This document shows positions 19,822-29,195 of a stretch of 64,000 nucleotides of DNA, one piece after another. Position 1 is the first letter of the stretch. Every line of letters begins with the position of its first letter. The stretch covers positions 1-64,000 of the forward strand of contig NZ_VJXY01000041.1 in NCBI RefSeq assembly GCF_014831675.1, read 5' to 3'. The notes beneath the pieces are model-generated. The model was not told where the DNA came from, searched no databases, and worked only from the letters and a program-made list of their open reading frames with translations. The DNA is from Komarekiella delphini-convector SJRDD-AB1. Lineage in GTDB: Bacteria; Cyanobacteriota; Cyanobacteriia; Cyanobacteriales; Nostocaceae. Made by a program: the position numbers and the translations under genes.

Positions 19822-21294
19822 ATGGTTTCATCTATAACTCGGACTCCGGGCATTCCTGGGGGTTCTGCTTCCGAAATTAACGGATTAAGCAAAGGTATTG
19901 AGGGCAGTTTTGCACTGAATTTAATCCCACTACCAGCAAGTGCTCTATTTGGTACAGATGGCATTCGCGGACGGGTGGGAGAATTGTTGAATGCGCCTTT
20001 AGCATTGCAAGTTGGTTTTTGGGCAGGTATTGTTTTACGTACACATGCTGCTCAAGTAGGGCCAGTTATTCTCGGACAGGACTCTAGAAATTCCAGCGAT
20101 ATGTTGGCAATGGCTTTGAGTGCAGGGTTAACGGCCGCAGGAATAGAGGTTTGGTATTTGGGCTTGTGTCCCACTCCTTGTGTTGCTTATCTAACTAGCA
20201 TTAGTGATGCCATCGGCGGAGTTATGATTTCTGCCAGCCACAATCCCCCAGAGGACAACGGCATTAAGCTTTTTGGCGCAGATGGTGCGAAGTTACCTCA
20301 AGTATTGCAGGCCGAAATCGAGGCGGGGCTACGTGGCAAGATATCATCTATTACTAGTATCAGTAATTGGGGACGGCATCACTCACGCTTCGAGTTAGTG
20401 GAGCATTATGGTGAGGCATTGAAAAAACCCTTGCACAGTGCTGTAAATCTTCAGGGGATGAAGATTGTTTTAGATTTGGCGTGGGGAGCAGCAGTCGGGT
20501 TAGCACCATCCGTTTTTCAAGAAATGGGGGCAGAAGTGATCTGCTTGCATAATGAAGCAGATGGCGATCGCATCAATGTCAACTGCGGTTCTACTCACCT
20601 AGAAATTCTGCAAGCTGTTGTTAAAGAACATAATGCTAACTTGGGTTTTGCCTTTGATGGCGATGCCGATCGCGTCTTAGCTGTAGATAATACAGGACGG
20701 CAAGTTAATGGCGATTACATTCTCTATCTCTGGGGACGCCACTTACAACAAAAGCAACAATTGCCAGACAACCTGATTGTATCCACAGTCATGGCCAACT
20801 TAGGCTTTGAGAGAGCTTGGCAGCAACAAGGTGGAAACTTAATTCGCACCGCAGTTGGCGACCAATATGTGCAAGCAGAAATGCTGCGAACTGGGGGAAT
20901 GCTAGGCGGCGAACAATCAGGTCACATTCTTTGCCGTCATTATGGCGTGACTGGCGATGGTCTATTAACAGCATTGCATTTAGCAGCTTTGGTAAAAGAG
21001 GCGAGTGTTTCCTTAGCAGAATTAGTAGATCAAAGCTTTCAGACCTATCCGCAACTTTTGCATAACGTGCGAGCAAGCGATCGCGATCGCCGTTTAGGAT
21101 GGAAAGATTGCCAATCTCTGCAACAAGCGATCGCCCTTGCCGAAACAGCAATGGGTGATTCTGGTAGAATCTTAGTTCGCGCTTCTGGTACAGAACCAGT
21201 AATTAGGGTTATGGTGGAAGCCGTCAACGCTGAACTTGCCAACCACTGGACAAGTGAATTAGTCTCAAAAGTCCAGCAATATCTAATGAGCTAA
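19822..21294 (+). CDS. glmM: Phosphoglucosamine mutase
   Basis: It interconverts glucosamine-6-phosphate and glucosamine-1-phosphate, supplying UDP-GlcNAc for murein and polysaccharides. The ATG at 19822 gives 490 residues; an in-frame TTG 21 bases upstream is less likely. The catalytic phosphoserine lies in [11 protein letters not shown] (Ser about 139), preceded by [13 protein letters not shown]; the metal loop is FAFDGDADR, the sugar-binding motif GGEQSGH, and the phosphate-binding loop [12 protein letters not shown]. An N-terminal extension of about 40 residues precedes the first domain. Its place just before the polysaccharide cluster fits precursor supply, though a separate promoter is likely. 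Confidence 0.95.
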   Translation: MVSSITRTPGIPGGSASEINGLSKGIEGSFALNLIPLPASALFGTDGIRGRVGELLNAPLALQVGFWAGIVLRTHAAQVGPVILGQDSRNSSDMLAMALSAGLTAAGIEVWYLGLCPTPCVAYLTSISDAIGGVMISASHNPPEDNGIKLFGADGAKLPQVLQAEIEAGLRGKISSITSISNWGRHHSRFELVEHYGEALKKPLHSAVNLQGMKIVLDLAWGAAVGLAPSVFQEMGAEVICLHNEADGDRINVNCGSTHLEILQAVVKEHNANLGFAFDGDADRVLAVDNTGRQVNGDYILYLWGRHLQQKQQLPDNLIVSTVMANLGFERAWQQQGGNLIRTAVGDQYVQAEMLRTGGMLGGEQSGHILCRHYGVTGDGLLTALHLAALVKEASVSLAELVDQSFQTYPQLLHNVRASDRDRRLGWKDCQSLQQAIALAETAMGDSGRILVRASGTEPVIRVMVEAVNAELANHWTSELVSKVQQYLMS

Positions 21295-21373
21295 GTTAGC
21301 ACTATCCTAGCTTTTAACAAGCGCCAATTATTCCCTTACAGCTTTTGCAAACCTAAATCATTCGTGAACAACA

Positions 21374-21406
21374 AGATTTCCGAATTCTTTGAGAATTCGG
21401 GAATCT
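21374..21406. repeat. Hairpin repeat, second copy of the AGATCCCCGA-like family
   Basis: AGATTTCCGAATTC and GAATTCGGGAATCT enclose TTTGA. It lies about 80 bases after the glmM stop and may act as its terminator, but a T-run is missing. Confidence 0.6.
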
Positions 21407-21447
21407 AAGCCTTTCAATTTTCACAAATTAAATAGGATTGCTACATA

Positions 21448-22200
21448 ATGCTGGTTTTTATTATTCCACTCAAAAGCCCCCAATTTTCTAATTCATGGGA
21501 GCGTGTTACACAATTATTTGAAAGATGCATTAAATCAGTTTGCAATCAAACCTCAGCCAACTTTCGCGTTATTGTTGTTTGTCACGAAAAGCCAAAAATA
21601 GAATTTAATCATTCTCACATTACATACATTACAGTTGATTTTTCACCTGCAAACGAGACTAACCCTGTAGCTAAAGGAGACACAGATAAAGGACGTAAAA
21701 TCTTGAAAGGATTGATTTACGCTCGTCAATTTTGTCCTACTCATACTATGGCAGTAGATGCCGACGATTGTGTCAGTAAAAAGTTAGCTAAATTTATTCA
21801 ACAACATCCTGATTCTGATGGATGGTTTATAAATAAAGGTTATAAATATCAAGAAGGAAGTAAATATATATATATTAAAAGAAACAATTTTTATAAAATG
21901 TGCGGCACTTGTAACATTACTCGATATGATTTGAATTATTTACCAGAAGCTCCAGAATATAATCGTGGCTATGGATACTACAGATATTATATAGACCACG
22001 GCAAAGTTAGAGATATTCTCAAAAACAAAGCGAAAGCCATTAAATCATTACCATTCCCCGGTGCAGTTTATATTCTGGAAACAGGAGAAAATCTTTTTGA
22101 TAATTCCAAAAGATTAAGATTCAGCATTTTTAATCGCAAACTATTAAATCAATCAATTAGAGACGAATTCGGACTGTACAAATTACAGCAATTTTCATAA
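21448..22200 (+). CDS. GT2-like (family A) glycosyltransferase
   Basis: A 250-residue protein with a GT-A fold start (MLVFIIPLKSP, then CIKSVCNQTSANFRVIVVCHEKP) and a DxD-like metal site in HTMAVDADDCVSKKLA (about 110-115). There is no membrane span. It should transfer a sugar from a nucleotide donor; donor and acceptor are unknown. It is the first gene of the polysaccharide run, 53 bases before hpsL. GC content is lower than in its neighbours, especially near 21840-21900, which could mean separate acquisition. Confidence 0.7.
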   Translation: MLVFIIPLKSPQFSNSWERVTQLFERCIKSVCNQTSANFRVIVVCHEKPKIEFNHSHITYITVDFSPANETNPVAKGDTDKGRKILKGLIYARQFCPTHTMAVDADDCVSKKLAKFIQQHPDSDGWFINKGYKYQEGSKYIYIKRNNFYKMCGTCNITRYDLNYLPEAPEYNRGYGYYRYYIDHGKVRDILKNKAKAIKSLPFPGAVYILETGENLFDNSKRLRFSIFNRKLLNQSIRDEFGLYKLQQFS

Positions 22201-22253
22201 ATTTATCAACTATAATATATTATTTTCCAAGGCTAATAGGCTACAGTGCCACT

Positions 22254-23906
22254 ATGCCAAAATTCAAATCAAAATCTCAGTCATCTAAAAATTCAAAAAA
22301 GCAGGCTAAAAAGGAAACTCCTACCCTTAGCCTCAAAGAAAGGTTAGCTCAAAAGCGCAAAGCAGCCCAAGCCCGTAAAGAACTCATTAGCTTGCTTACC
22401 ACCGCCACCTTTGGCGGTGTCTTTGTTGGCATTCTGCTCTTTTTCGTAGGTGGAATTAAAATGGCGGCTCCTGCGGTCTTGGGGATACTTGTCATGTCTT
22501 TTTCCTTCAAATACCCCCGCCAAGCGCTATTTGCTTTCATTATTTACGTGCCTATTGGGGGTACTATCACTTACTATTTGGGCAATAGTCCCATACTCCA
22601 ATTAGCTAAAGATTCCTTTTACGTTCCAGCATTAATTGGTTTTTGGCAAACTTGCCGCAAGCAAGGACTACCTCTAATTATTCCCCAAGGCATTAAAATA
22701 CCGCTGTATATTGTCTTGGGTTGCAGTCTGTTAACGCTGTTGTTTATCAATGGTGGACAGCAGTTCAACCCGCCTAGTATCGGACTATTAGAAAATGCAC
22801 CCAAAGAAATACCTATAGGTATGGGAATTTTGGGACTGAAAGTATTTTTAGGCTACGTACCTTTGATTGGTTGTGCTTACTATCTAATTCGCAACAAGCA
22901 GGATTTTCTATTTTTATCGCGCTTACAGATTGTTCTAATCATCATCTGCTGTGTACTAGGACTTATTCAGTACTTATTACTACTAACTGGTGTATGCCAA
23001 GGCACTAGAGGACTCGAAGGAGACGCCTTATTTAGAGCTACACTCGAAGCCCGGTGTTATTTTGGTGGAGCGCTAGTATATAGTCCCGAAGAAGGGATTA
23101 TTCGCTTACCAGGAACTTTTGTGGCTCCTTGGCAATGGGCGTGGTTCTTAATTGCTAGTACCTTTTTTACCTTTGCCACAGGCTTCACCGACCCATCGAT
23201 AATATGGCGGATGCTTGGTTTAGGTTCTTTGGCATTGGTCTTTATTAATGCTGTAGTCTCTGGGCAGAGAATTGCTTTGGCTTTAGTACCAACCTGCTTC
23301 GTTATTTTACTATTGCTTACTGGTCAAATTGCTAACCTCAAACGGTTTATCCCCATTGGTATAGGACTTGCGTTGATTCTGGGAATTGCGATGGTAACTA
23401 ACCCTGCTGTCGTGCAAGAGAGAACCGAGAGTTTTACGAGCCGTTGGGACGCTTCACCACCTCAAGATTTTATCGTCCAGCAATTTGAAGAAAATTGGAA
23501 AAATGTAGACGGCCCCTTGGGAAGTGGCTTAGGTCGAGCAACTAACTCTGCCCGTGCAATGGGTTCAACTAAGTTAGTGGAAACCTACTACCCCAAAGTA
23601 CTTTTTGAAGTGGGAATTGTTGGATTATTAGCGTTTTTGGCTTTGGTGACAACTTTAACAATCATTGCCTTCAAAACGTATCGCTCCATAAAAAACCGTA
23701 ATTTCCGCAGTTACGGAGCTGCTTTATGGGTGTTTATATTGTTTATTAGCTACAACACCTATTACTACCCTCTGGATGTAGACCCGGTTGCTGTCTATTA
23801 TTGGTTTTTTGCGGGAGTTCTTTTTAAATTGCCAGTCTTGGAGAAGCAAGAGAAGCAAGATACTGACCCTCAACAAAAAACCAAGCAAAAACGGTTACAA
23901 ACATAA
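22254..23906 (+). CDS. hpsL: Hormogonium polysaccharide biosynthesis membrane protein HpsL (O-antigen ligase/polymerase-like)
   Basis: A 550-residue polytopic membrane protein with a Lys/Ser-rich cytosolic start (about 45 residues), roughly ten to twelve hydrophobic spans, a long periplasmic loop (about 385-445, including WDASPPQDFIVQQF and LGSGLGRATNSAR) and a Lys/Gln-rich tail. The layout is that of Wzy/O-antigen-ligase family proteins that polymerise or ligate lipid-linked glycans. As I recall, HpsL is the named cyanobacterial representative, linked to the polysaccharide of motile hormogonia. Tandem glycosyltransferase genes directly downstream support this. The specific name rests on remembered family similarity and gene order. 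Confidence 0.75.
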   Translation: MPKFKSKSQSSKNSKKQAKKETPTLSLKERLAQKRKAAQARKELISLLTTATFGGVFVGILLFFVGGIKMAAPAVLGILVMSFSFKYPRQALFAFIIYVPIGGTITYYLGNSPILQLAKDSFYVPALIGFWQTCRKQGLPLIIPQGIKIPLYIVLGCSLLTLLFINGGQQFNPPSIGLLENAPKEIPIGMGILGLKVFLGYVPLIGCAYYLIRNKQDFLFLSRLQIVLIIICCVLGLIQYLLLLTGVCQGTRGLEGDALFRATLEARCYFGGALVYSPEEGIIRLPGTFVAPWQWAWFLIASTFFTFATGFTDPSIIWRMLGLGSLALVFINAVVSGQRIALALVPTCFVILLLLTGQIANLKRFIPIGIGLALILGIAMVTNPAVVQERTESFTSRWDASPPQDFIVQQFEENWKNVDGPLGSGLGRATNSARAMGSTKLVETYYPKVLFEVGIVGLLAFLALVTTLTIIAFKTYRSIKNRNFRSYGAALWVFILFISYNTYYYPLDVDPVAVYYWFFAGVLFKLPVLEKQEKQDTDPQQKTKQKRLQT

Positions 23907-23923
23907 ATTTGAGTGAGATAAAA

Positions 23924-25084
23924 ATGGTAAAAGTTATTATAGGAGGTCAAAAACACCTCAGTATTCCTAATCTACCTCGTAATTCCAGACATACATTAAT
24001 TCGCCCCAAGCCTTTTCCCGCAGGCAGATATCCAATAGAAAAAATTTGGTATCCTTTAGGCAGTTTTATCGCTTGGCAACCTTTATGGGGAAGATATCAA
24101 GCTATTCATTCTTTTAATAGGATTTTATATACGAATAAACCTTGGTTTCTCACATTTGAAGATCATCGGGTTTTATATAGAAATCCTCAAAATCAACAAG
24201 AAGCTGTAATTTACGAGTTATTAAATAATCGCTTAGCGCTCGATAATTGCCAGAAAATTATAGCTATCTCAGATTACGCTAAGTTGAGATTAGCCAAGCG
24301 GATAGAAGGCTGGAAGATAGAAGAAAAAATTAGCAATAAGTTAGATGTTATTCATCCAAATTTTCCTGTCAGATCTCATTCATTTAAACGTTATCAAGAA
24401 CAACAAAATCTCCAGTTTGTCTTTATCGGAAACCACTTTGCTAGAAAAGGTGGGATTGTTGCTTTAAGGCTAGCGAAAAAAGCCGAGAAACTAGGTTTAC
24501 CTATTACCATACATATAATATCTGGACTGGAATATGGTTCAGGAGTACCTACTGATTTCCCTGAGCGCAGCAGATATATAGATGATTTAAAATTACTTAA
24601 TTTAAATAATATTGTTTTTCACAAAAATATTTCTAACGAAAAAGTTATTGAATTATTATCACAAAGTCATTTTCAACTAATGGCTACATTACATGATACG
24701 TACGGCTATAGTATCATCGAAGGATTTTCGGTCGCTACTCCTGCAATTACGACTAATGTCTGCGCTTTGCCAGAGTTTATTCGTCATGGTGAAAATGGAT
24801 ATATTTTAGAATTACCAGTCAATGAAATTAGGCACTGGAGAAATTGGCTGCACGGAGAAAAAACCAAAACTGATGAATATTGGGATATTGTGAATAGCAC
24901 TTATGATTATTTAGCAGAGCAAGCATTACAACAAATAATCAAATTTCTTGATAGAACAGATAAACCAGAACATTACGAATATTTAAGTGCAGGAGCGTTA
25001 GCTCAAGCTCAAAATTTGCATAACTCCGAAAAACAAAATGAGTTATTTGACAATCTATATGCAGCAGCGGCAGGAGTATACTGA
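23924..25084 (+). CDS. hpsM: GT4-type glycosyltransferase, probable HpsM position
   Basis: A 386-residue group 1 glycosyltransferase. The C-terminal GT-B half is clear: LQFVFIGNHFARKGGIVALRLAKKA, LSQSHFQLMATLHDTYGYSIIEGFSVATPAITTNVCALPEFI and GENGYI, the usual donor-binding E-x7-E region. The N-terminal half is less conserved. The ATG at 23924 is preferred over a TTG 15 bases upstream, which has no better ribosome binding site. It starts 17 bases after hpsL, so cotranscription is likely. The hpsM symbol is given from cluster order and is tentative. Confidence 0.7.
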   Translation: MVKVIIGGQKHLSIPNLPRNSRHTLIRPKPFPAGRYPIEKIWYPLGSFIAWQPLWGRYQAIHSFNRILYTNKPWFLTFEDHRVLYRNPQNQQEAVIYELLNNRLALDNCQKIIAISDYAKLRLAKRIEGWKIEEKISNKLDVIHPNFPVRSHSFKRYQEQQNLQFVFIGNHFARKGGIVALRLAKKAEKLGLPITIHIISGLEYGSGVPTDFPERSRYIDDLKLLNLNNIVFHKNISNEKVIELLSQSHFQLMATLHDTYGYSIIEGFSVATPAITTNVCALPEFIRHGENGYILELPVNEIRHWRNWLHGEKTKTDEYWDIVNSTYDYLAEQALQQIIKFLDRTDKPEHYEYLSAGALAQAQNLHNSEKQNELFDNLYAAAAGVY

Positions 25085-25159
25085 AGTTTCCTCAAACTAA
25101 TTATTACTTGGTTATCATCTAATTATCAAAATCGCAAAACTAATTTAGTATAAAAATTT

Positions 25160-26140
25160 ATGAATGATTGGCCTTTAATTTCAGTGGTTATCCCGACTTA
25201 CAGTCGAGAGGAACCGCTACGAGATAGTATTGTAGATGTCCTCAAGCAGGACTATCCGAATTTTGAGGTTTTAGTGGTAGACCAAACCCCAAAACACCAA
25301 CCAGAAATTCAAGCTTATCTAGAGGAACAGGCGGGAGCAGGTAAAATTAAATGGTTGCGTTTAGATTGGGCGAGTTTGCCAGGAGCGCGAAATTATGCTG
25401 TGCGGCGGTCATCTGGTGAAATAGTATTGTTTATTGATGATGATGTTCAGTTAACCCCTGGATTTTTAGCAGCCCATGCAAAAAACTATGTACAAAATCC
25501 AGAAGTTGGGGCGATCGCAGGGCGAGTATTTGACAGAATGAAATTGGGTGACTCTGGCGGAGAGATGCAGATTGAATATTTGCCTCCCCAGGCAATGGAT
25601 CCAGGCATTGCTTGGTATCATATTGATTTAGTACATACAACTAAACCCCAGCAGGTGTTGACAGCTAGGGGTTGCAATATGTCTTTTCGCCGCGAAATTT
25701 TTACTAAGCACGGACTGAGGTTTGATGAGAGGTTTCGCGGTAGTGCAGTGCGAGAAGAATCAGATTTTTGTTTGCGAGTGCGCCAAACGGGGTATAAAAT
25801 TTGGTACGACCCAGAGGCCCACTTAGTGCATTTAGGAGAAGAAACGGGAGGTTGCCATGATATTAGTATGCGATCGCTCAAATATCAACTCACCTTCTAC
25901 CACAACCATTTCTTACTGGGGCTAAAAAATCTCACCGCTACCCAAGCCTTACGCTTATACGCCCGTTTGTTTGACTGTCACGTCTTGGGACGCCCACCCT
26001 GTCACAAAAGCGGTTCCCCCATCAAAATTGCAACTCGCGCCGTTTTCTACACTTTAGGTTTTTTCAAAGCCCTGAGTACTGTCATCCAATCAATATGGAA
26101 TGATGGTCAAATTTACAGTCGATTAGATCAACAAGTTTAG
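25160..26140 (+). CDS. hpsN: GT2-type glycosyltransferase, probable HpsN
   Basis: A 326-residue inverting GT-A glycosyltransferase. Motifs seen are SVVIPTYSREEPLRDSI (about 8-24), VLVVDQTP, LPGARNYAVRRSSGEIVLFIDDDVQLTPGFL with the metal-binding DDD (about 93-95), and the acceptor-side ED-like motif AVREESDFCLRVRQTGYKI. The C-terminus has a hydrophobic stretch (AVFYTLGFFKALSTVI) that could associate with membrane. It would add one sugar of the repeat unit on the cytosolic face. The symbol is inferred from the hps gene order. Confidence 0.75.
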   Translation: MNDWPLISVVIPTYSREEPLRDSIVDVLKQDYPNFEVLVVDQTPKHQPEIQAYLEEQAGAGKIKWLRLDWASLPGARNYAVRRSSGEIVLFIDDDVQLTPGFLAAHAKNYVQNPEVGAIAGRVFDRMKLGDSGGEMQIEYLPPQAMDPGIAWYHIDLVHTTKPQQVLTARGCNMSFRREIFTKHGLRFDERFRGSAVREESDFCLRVRQTGYKIWYDPEAHLVHLGEETGGCHDISMRSLKYQLTFYHNHFLLGLKNLTATQALRLYARLFDCHVLGRPPCHKSGSPIKIATRAVFYTLGFFKALSTVIQSIWNDGQIYSRLDQQV

Positions 26141-26167
26141 TCATTAGTCATTAGTCATTAGTCATTG
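26138..26167 (+). repeat. Heptamer short tandem repeat
   Basis: Four consecutive copies of TAGTCAT directly after the hpsN stop. Similar TCATTAG/AATGACT runs lie at 27405-27460, 46300-46332 and 49841-49885. Such heptameric repeats are common between genes of heterocystous cyanobacteria. Confidence 0.8.
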
Positions 26168-26230
26168 GTTAGTAGCAACAAACTAACCAATGACAATTGA
26201 CAACGAACACATAATAATTACCAAATATCA

Positions 26231-27406
26231 ATGAAAATCTTAATTGCTAGTCATACTTATATTGTAGACCTTAACTGTGAAAAATTACGCGCTTTATCAC
26301 GACTAAAACCAGGAATTGAAGTCACAGTTGTTGTTCCAAAGCGCTGGAAACCCGGTGGCGTGCAAAACAAAATCATTGAAACTGAATACCGTGATGAAGG
26401 TGCATTTAAAATAGTCCCTATTTCTAATTTTAGTCAAAATCATCAGGGACTTCTCACTTTTGGCACTGATTTAATCACATTATTACAGCAGTTTCGTCCC
26501 CAAATCATCCAGGTAGAACAAGGTTCTAGAGGACTTGCTTATAGTCAGATGATTGCCTTAAATCAGCTATTAGGACTCAAAGCCAAAAATGTGTTTTTTA
26601 CCTGGTGGAATCTACCATACGAACTAAAATTACCAGTTGCTTTATTAGAAAAATATAACCTGAATCACAGCCACGGCATCATTTCTGGCAATCAGGACGG
26701 AGCAGAAGTTTTACGCCAACGGGGATATCAAGGCCCGATTAAAGTTATGCCACAACTAGGTGTAGACGAAAGTCTGTTTACTCCCCAGATTCAACCAGAA
26801 TTAGCGTCAAAATTGGATATTAAAACAGGAGATTTTGTAGTTGGATTTGTCGGACGTTTTGTGCAAGAGAAGGGATTATTAACACTTTTGCAAGCATTAT
26901 TCAGTTTAAAAGATAAACATTGGAAATTACTACTGCTAGGACGAGGAGAATTACAATCTGAATTAATTAAATTAGTAGCAGAGAATAATTTTCAAGAACG
27001 TGTGATTTTTGTAGAAAGTGTTGCTCATAACGAAGTTGCTAATTATATCAATTTAATGAGTACTTTAGTGTTACCTTCAGAAACAACTTACAAGTTTAAA
27101 ACATTAACTGCCGTTGGTTGGAAAGAACAATTTGGTCACGTGTTAATTGAGGCAATGGCTTGCCAAGTACCTGTAATTGGTTCTAATTCTGGTGAAATTC
27201 CCCATGTAATTGGCGATGCTGGTTTAGTATTCCCTGAAGGTGATGTTCAAGCTCTTGCTAATTGCTTAGTTCAATTAATGGATAAACCAGATTTTGCCCA
27301 AACTCTTAGTGAAATGGGTTATCAAAAAGCAATGGTTAAATATACGAATAAAGCTTTAGCTAAACAACAATTGGAGTTTTATCAAGAATTAGTTAACAGT
27401 CCTTAG
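26231..27406 (+). CDS. hpsO: GT4-type glycosyltransferase, probable HpsO
   Basis: A 391-residue retaining GT-B glycosyltransferase. The N-terminal acceptor domain starts MKILIASHTYIVDLNCEKLRAL. The donor domain begins GDFVVGFVGRFVQEKGLLTLLQAL (about 197-220) and carries KLLLLGRG and EQFGHVLIEAMACQVPVIGSNSGEIPHVIGDAG (E-x7-E motif, about 310-318). It probably adds a sugar to the lipid-linked hormogonium polysaccharide unit. A 90-base spacer with short repeats separates it from the gene before. The symbol comes from gene order and remembered family names. Confidence 0.75.
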   Translation: MKILIASHTYIVDLNCEKLRALSRLKPGIEVTVVVPKRWKPGGVQNKIIETEYRDEGAFKIVPISNFSQNHQGLLTFGTDLITLLQQFRPQIIQVEQGSRGLAYSQMIALNQLLGLKAKNVFFTWWNLPYELKLPVALLEKYNLNHSHGIISGNQDGAEVLRQRGYQGPIKVMPQLGVDESLFTPQIQPELASKLDIKTGDFVVGFVGRFVQEKGLLTLLQALFSLKDKHWKLLLLGRGELQSELIKLVAENNFQERVIFVESVAHNEVANYINLMSTLVLPSETTYKFKTLTAVGWKEQFGHVLIEAMACQVPVIGSNSGEIPHVIGDAGLVFPEGDVQALANCLVQLMDKPDFAQTLSEMGYQKAMVKYTNKALAKQQLEFYQELVNSP

Positions 27407-27463
27407 TCATTAATCATTGGTCATTAGAAAATAACAAATGATAAATGATAAATGACAAAAAAT

Positions 27464-28699
27464 ATGAAAATCCTACAAATTGTCCCCTCAATTTCTCTAA
27501 TTTACGGCGGCCCCAGTCAAATGGTGCTGGGACTAGCGCCAGCATTGGCACAAGAGGGCGTAGAAGTTACAATTCTCACAACTGATAGTAATGGCGATAT
27601 TGGTCAAAAACCCTTAGATGTTCCTTTAAATCGCCCAATAAAACAAGATGGCTATGAAATAATTTACTTTCGTTGTGCGCCGTTTCGTCGCTACAAATTT
27701 TCTCTAGACTTACTACAGTGGCTAAAACGTCATGCTCATGAGTTTGACTTAGCGCATATTCATGCTCTATTCTCTCCCGTAAGTAGTACCGCTGCGATCG
27801 CATGTCGTCAGCAAAAGCTACCTTACATTTTGCGTCCTCTGGGCACTCTCGATCCAGCTGATTTACGTAAGAAAAAGCAGTTAAAGCAGCTTTATGCCGC
27901 AATTATAGAACGTCAAAATTTAGCTGGTGCAGCAGCAATTCATTTTACCAGCAATCAAGAAGCCAAAATATCAGAACGATTTGGAGTATCTACGCCTGAT
28001 TTGGTGATTCCCTTGGGAGTTAAAGGAGAGGTAGGGAAGGGGAGGGGAGAGGATATCTTGCGTAAGCAATTTAATATTCCTGCTGAAATCCCGCTGGTGC
28101 TGTTTATGTCACGAATTGACCCGAAAAAGGGGTTAAATCTGTTGATTCCGGCGCTAGAAAAGCTGCTAGAAGTTGGATATAAGTTTCACTTTGTCTTAGC
28201 TGGGACAAATCCGCAAGATCCAGATTATGAACAAAAGATAATATCTCAGATTCAAAATTCACCATTGCGATCGCACACTACAATTACTGGCTTTGTTACA
28301 GGTGAATTAAAAGTTAGTTTACTGCAATCTGCTGATTTATTCGTATTACCTTCGTACTATGAAAATTTTGGGATTGCTGTAGCTGAGGCGATGGTTGCAG
28401 GCATACCTGTGATAATTTCTGACCAAGTGCATATTTGTCAACAGGTGCGTGATAGTGAATCTGGTTGGGTGGGTGCAACAGCGGAAAGTCGGAGCGGAGG
28501 TTTCCTCCGATCTGAACTTTCAAAGAGAGATGTACAAGCACTGGTAAACTTACTGCAAGAGGCTTTGCAAAATCCCGAAGAAAGCCAACGACGGGGATTA
28601 AACGCCCAACAATATGCATTACAGCATTTTAGTTGGCATGCGATCGCTCGGCAAACAATTCAAGCCTACCAGAAAATTCTGACAAACAAATTATTGTAA
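27464..28699 (+). CDS. hpsP: GT4-type glycosyltransferase, probable HpsP
   Basis: A 411-residue GT-B glycosyltransferase. It opens MKILQIVPSISLIYGGPSQMVLGLAPALA with the glycine-rich loop, and its donor domain includes VLFMSRIDPKKGLNLLIPAL and YYENFGIAVAEAMVAGIPVIISDQV. The internal ATG at 27464 is chosen because the upstream alternative at 27452 lies in a tandem repeat. Two stretches look repeat-derived: a purine-rich GEVGKGRGED run (28027-28060) and the SRSGGFLRSELSK segment (28484-28521), which replaces part of the usually short loop after SGWVG. Its last 49 bases are duplicated after parDE. The enzyme may still be active, since the motifs are intact. Confidence 0.75.
   Translation: MKILQIVPSISLIYGGPSQMVLGLAPALAQEGVEVTILTTDSNGDIGQKPLDVPLNRPIKQDGYEIIYFRCAPFRRYKFSLDLLQWLKRHAHEFDLAHIHALFSPVSSTAAIACRQQKLPYILRPLGTLDPADLRKKKQLKQLYAAIIERQNLAGAAAIHFTSNQEAKISERFGVSTPDLVIPLGVKGEVGKGRGEDILRKQFNIPAEIPLVLFMSRIDPKKGLNLLIPALEKLLEVGYKFHFVLAGTNPQDPDYEQKIISQIQNSPLRSHTTITGFVTGELKVSLLQSADLFVLPSYYENFGIAVAEAMVAGIPVIISDQVHICQQVRDSESGWVGATAESRSGGFLRSELSKRDVQALVNLLQEALQNPEESQRRGLNAQQYALQHFSWHAIARQTIQAYQKILTNKLL
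28484..28521 (+). repeat. Palindromic repeat inserted in hpsP coding sequence
   Basis: Outer arms GAAAGT/ACTTTC and inner arms CGGAGG/CCTCCG around TTT. It encodes about 13 residues in a surface loop between the donor motif and the last helix, without breaking the frame. Confidence 0.6.
28639..28687 (+). repeat. Direct repeat, upstream copy (3' end of hpsP)
   Basis: 49 bases matching 29543-29591 with 3 mismatches. Here it encodes the last conserved helix of the glycosyltransferase (AIARQTIQAYQKILTN). The pair encloses parDE. Confidence 0.9.
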
Positions 28700-28938
28700 T
28701 TGCCCTTTTTGATTTGATCTCATTTTTTGGCGTTGCTCCTTATTGCCTTGTCACAACTGCCTATGAGTGGAAAATGAAAGGACGAGCAAAACTGAGCCGG
28801 AATCCATACTTGGGAAACTCGCCCCAGTCCAAATACAAGTTTGCTAACTCACGTGGAGAGTTTGTTGAATTCAGCAATAACAACAATTGCTATTTACTGT
28901 TATAAAATGGAGAAAAAGTATAAATAGCATAGTTACTT

Positions 28939-29187
28939 ATGAATGTCTCCCTAACATCAGAGCTTGAGCACTACGTGCAGGAAAAAGTCAAGAGTGGAAT
29001 GTACTATTCGGCAAGTGAAGTTATCCGCGAAGCACTACGCTTGCTGCAAGAACGAGATCATCTTCAACAAATGCGTTTGCAAGAACTTCAAAAGGAAATC
29101 CAAGCAGGACTTGATAGCGGCGAAGCAACCCCATTAAATATGCAGGAAATTAAAGCTCAAGCAAGACAGCGCCGCAAGAAGAAGTAG
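28939..29187 (+). CDS. parD: ParD-family antitoxin
   Basis: An 82-residue ribbon-helix-helix antitoxin. The N-terminal DNA-binding part is MNVSLTSELEHYVQEKVKSGMYYSASEVIREALRLLQER (about 1-39); the basic C-terminal tail (LNMQEIKAQARQRRKKK) would wrap the toxin. It should bind ParE and autorepress the pair. It is followed 8 bases later by parE. The pair lies between two copies of the hpsP end, as described among the findings. Confidence 0.88.
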   Translation: MNVSLTSELEHYVQEKVKSGMYYSASEVIREALRLLQERDHLQQMRLQELQKEIQAGLDSGEATPLNMQEIKAQARQRRKKK

Positions 29188-29195
29188 GGTTGAGT

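Noticed and set aside
26138-27463. Tandem TAGTCAT-type repeats as a CRISPR array
   Set aside because: Repeat units are heptamers without spacers; these are ordinary short tandem repeats.
28633-28905. 90-codon frame overlapping the hpsP end
   Set aside because: Starts inside hpsP in another frame and has no recognisable similarity.
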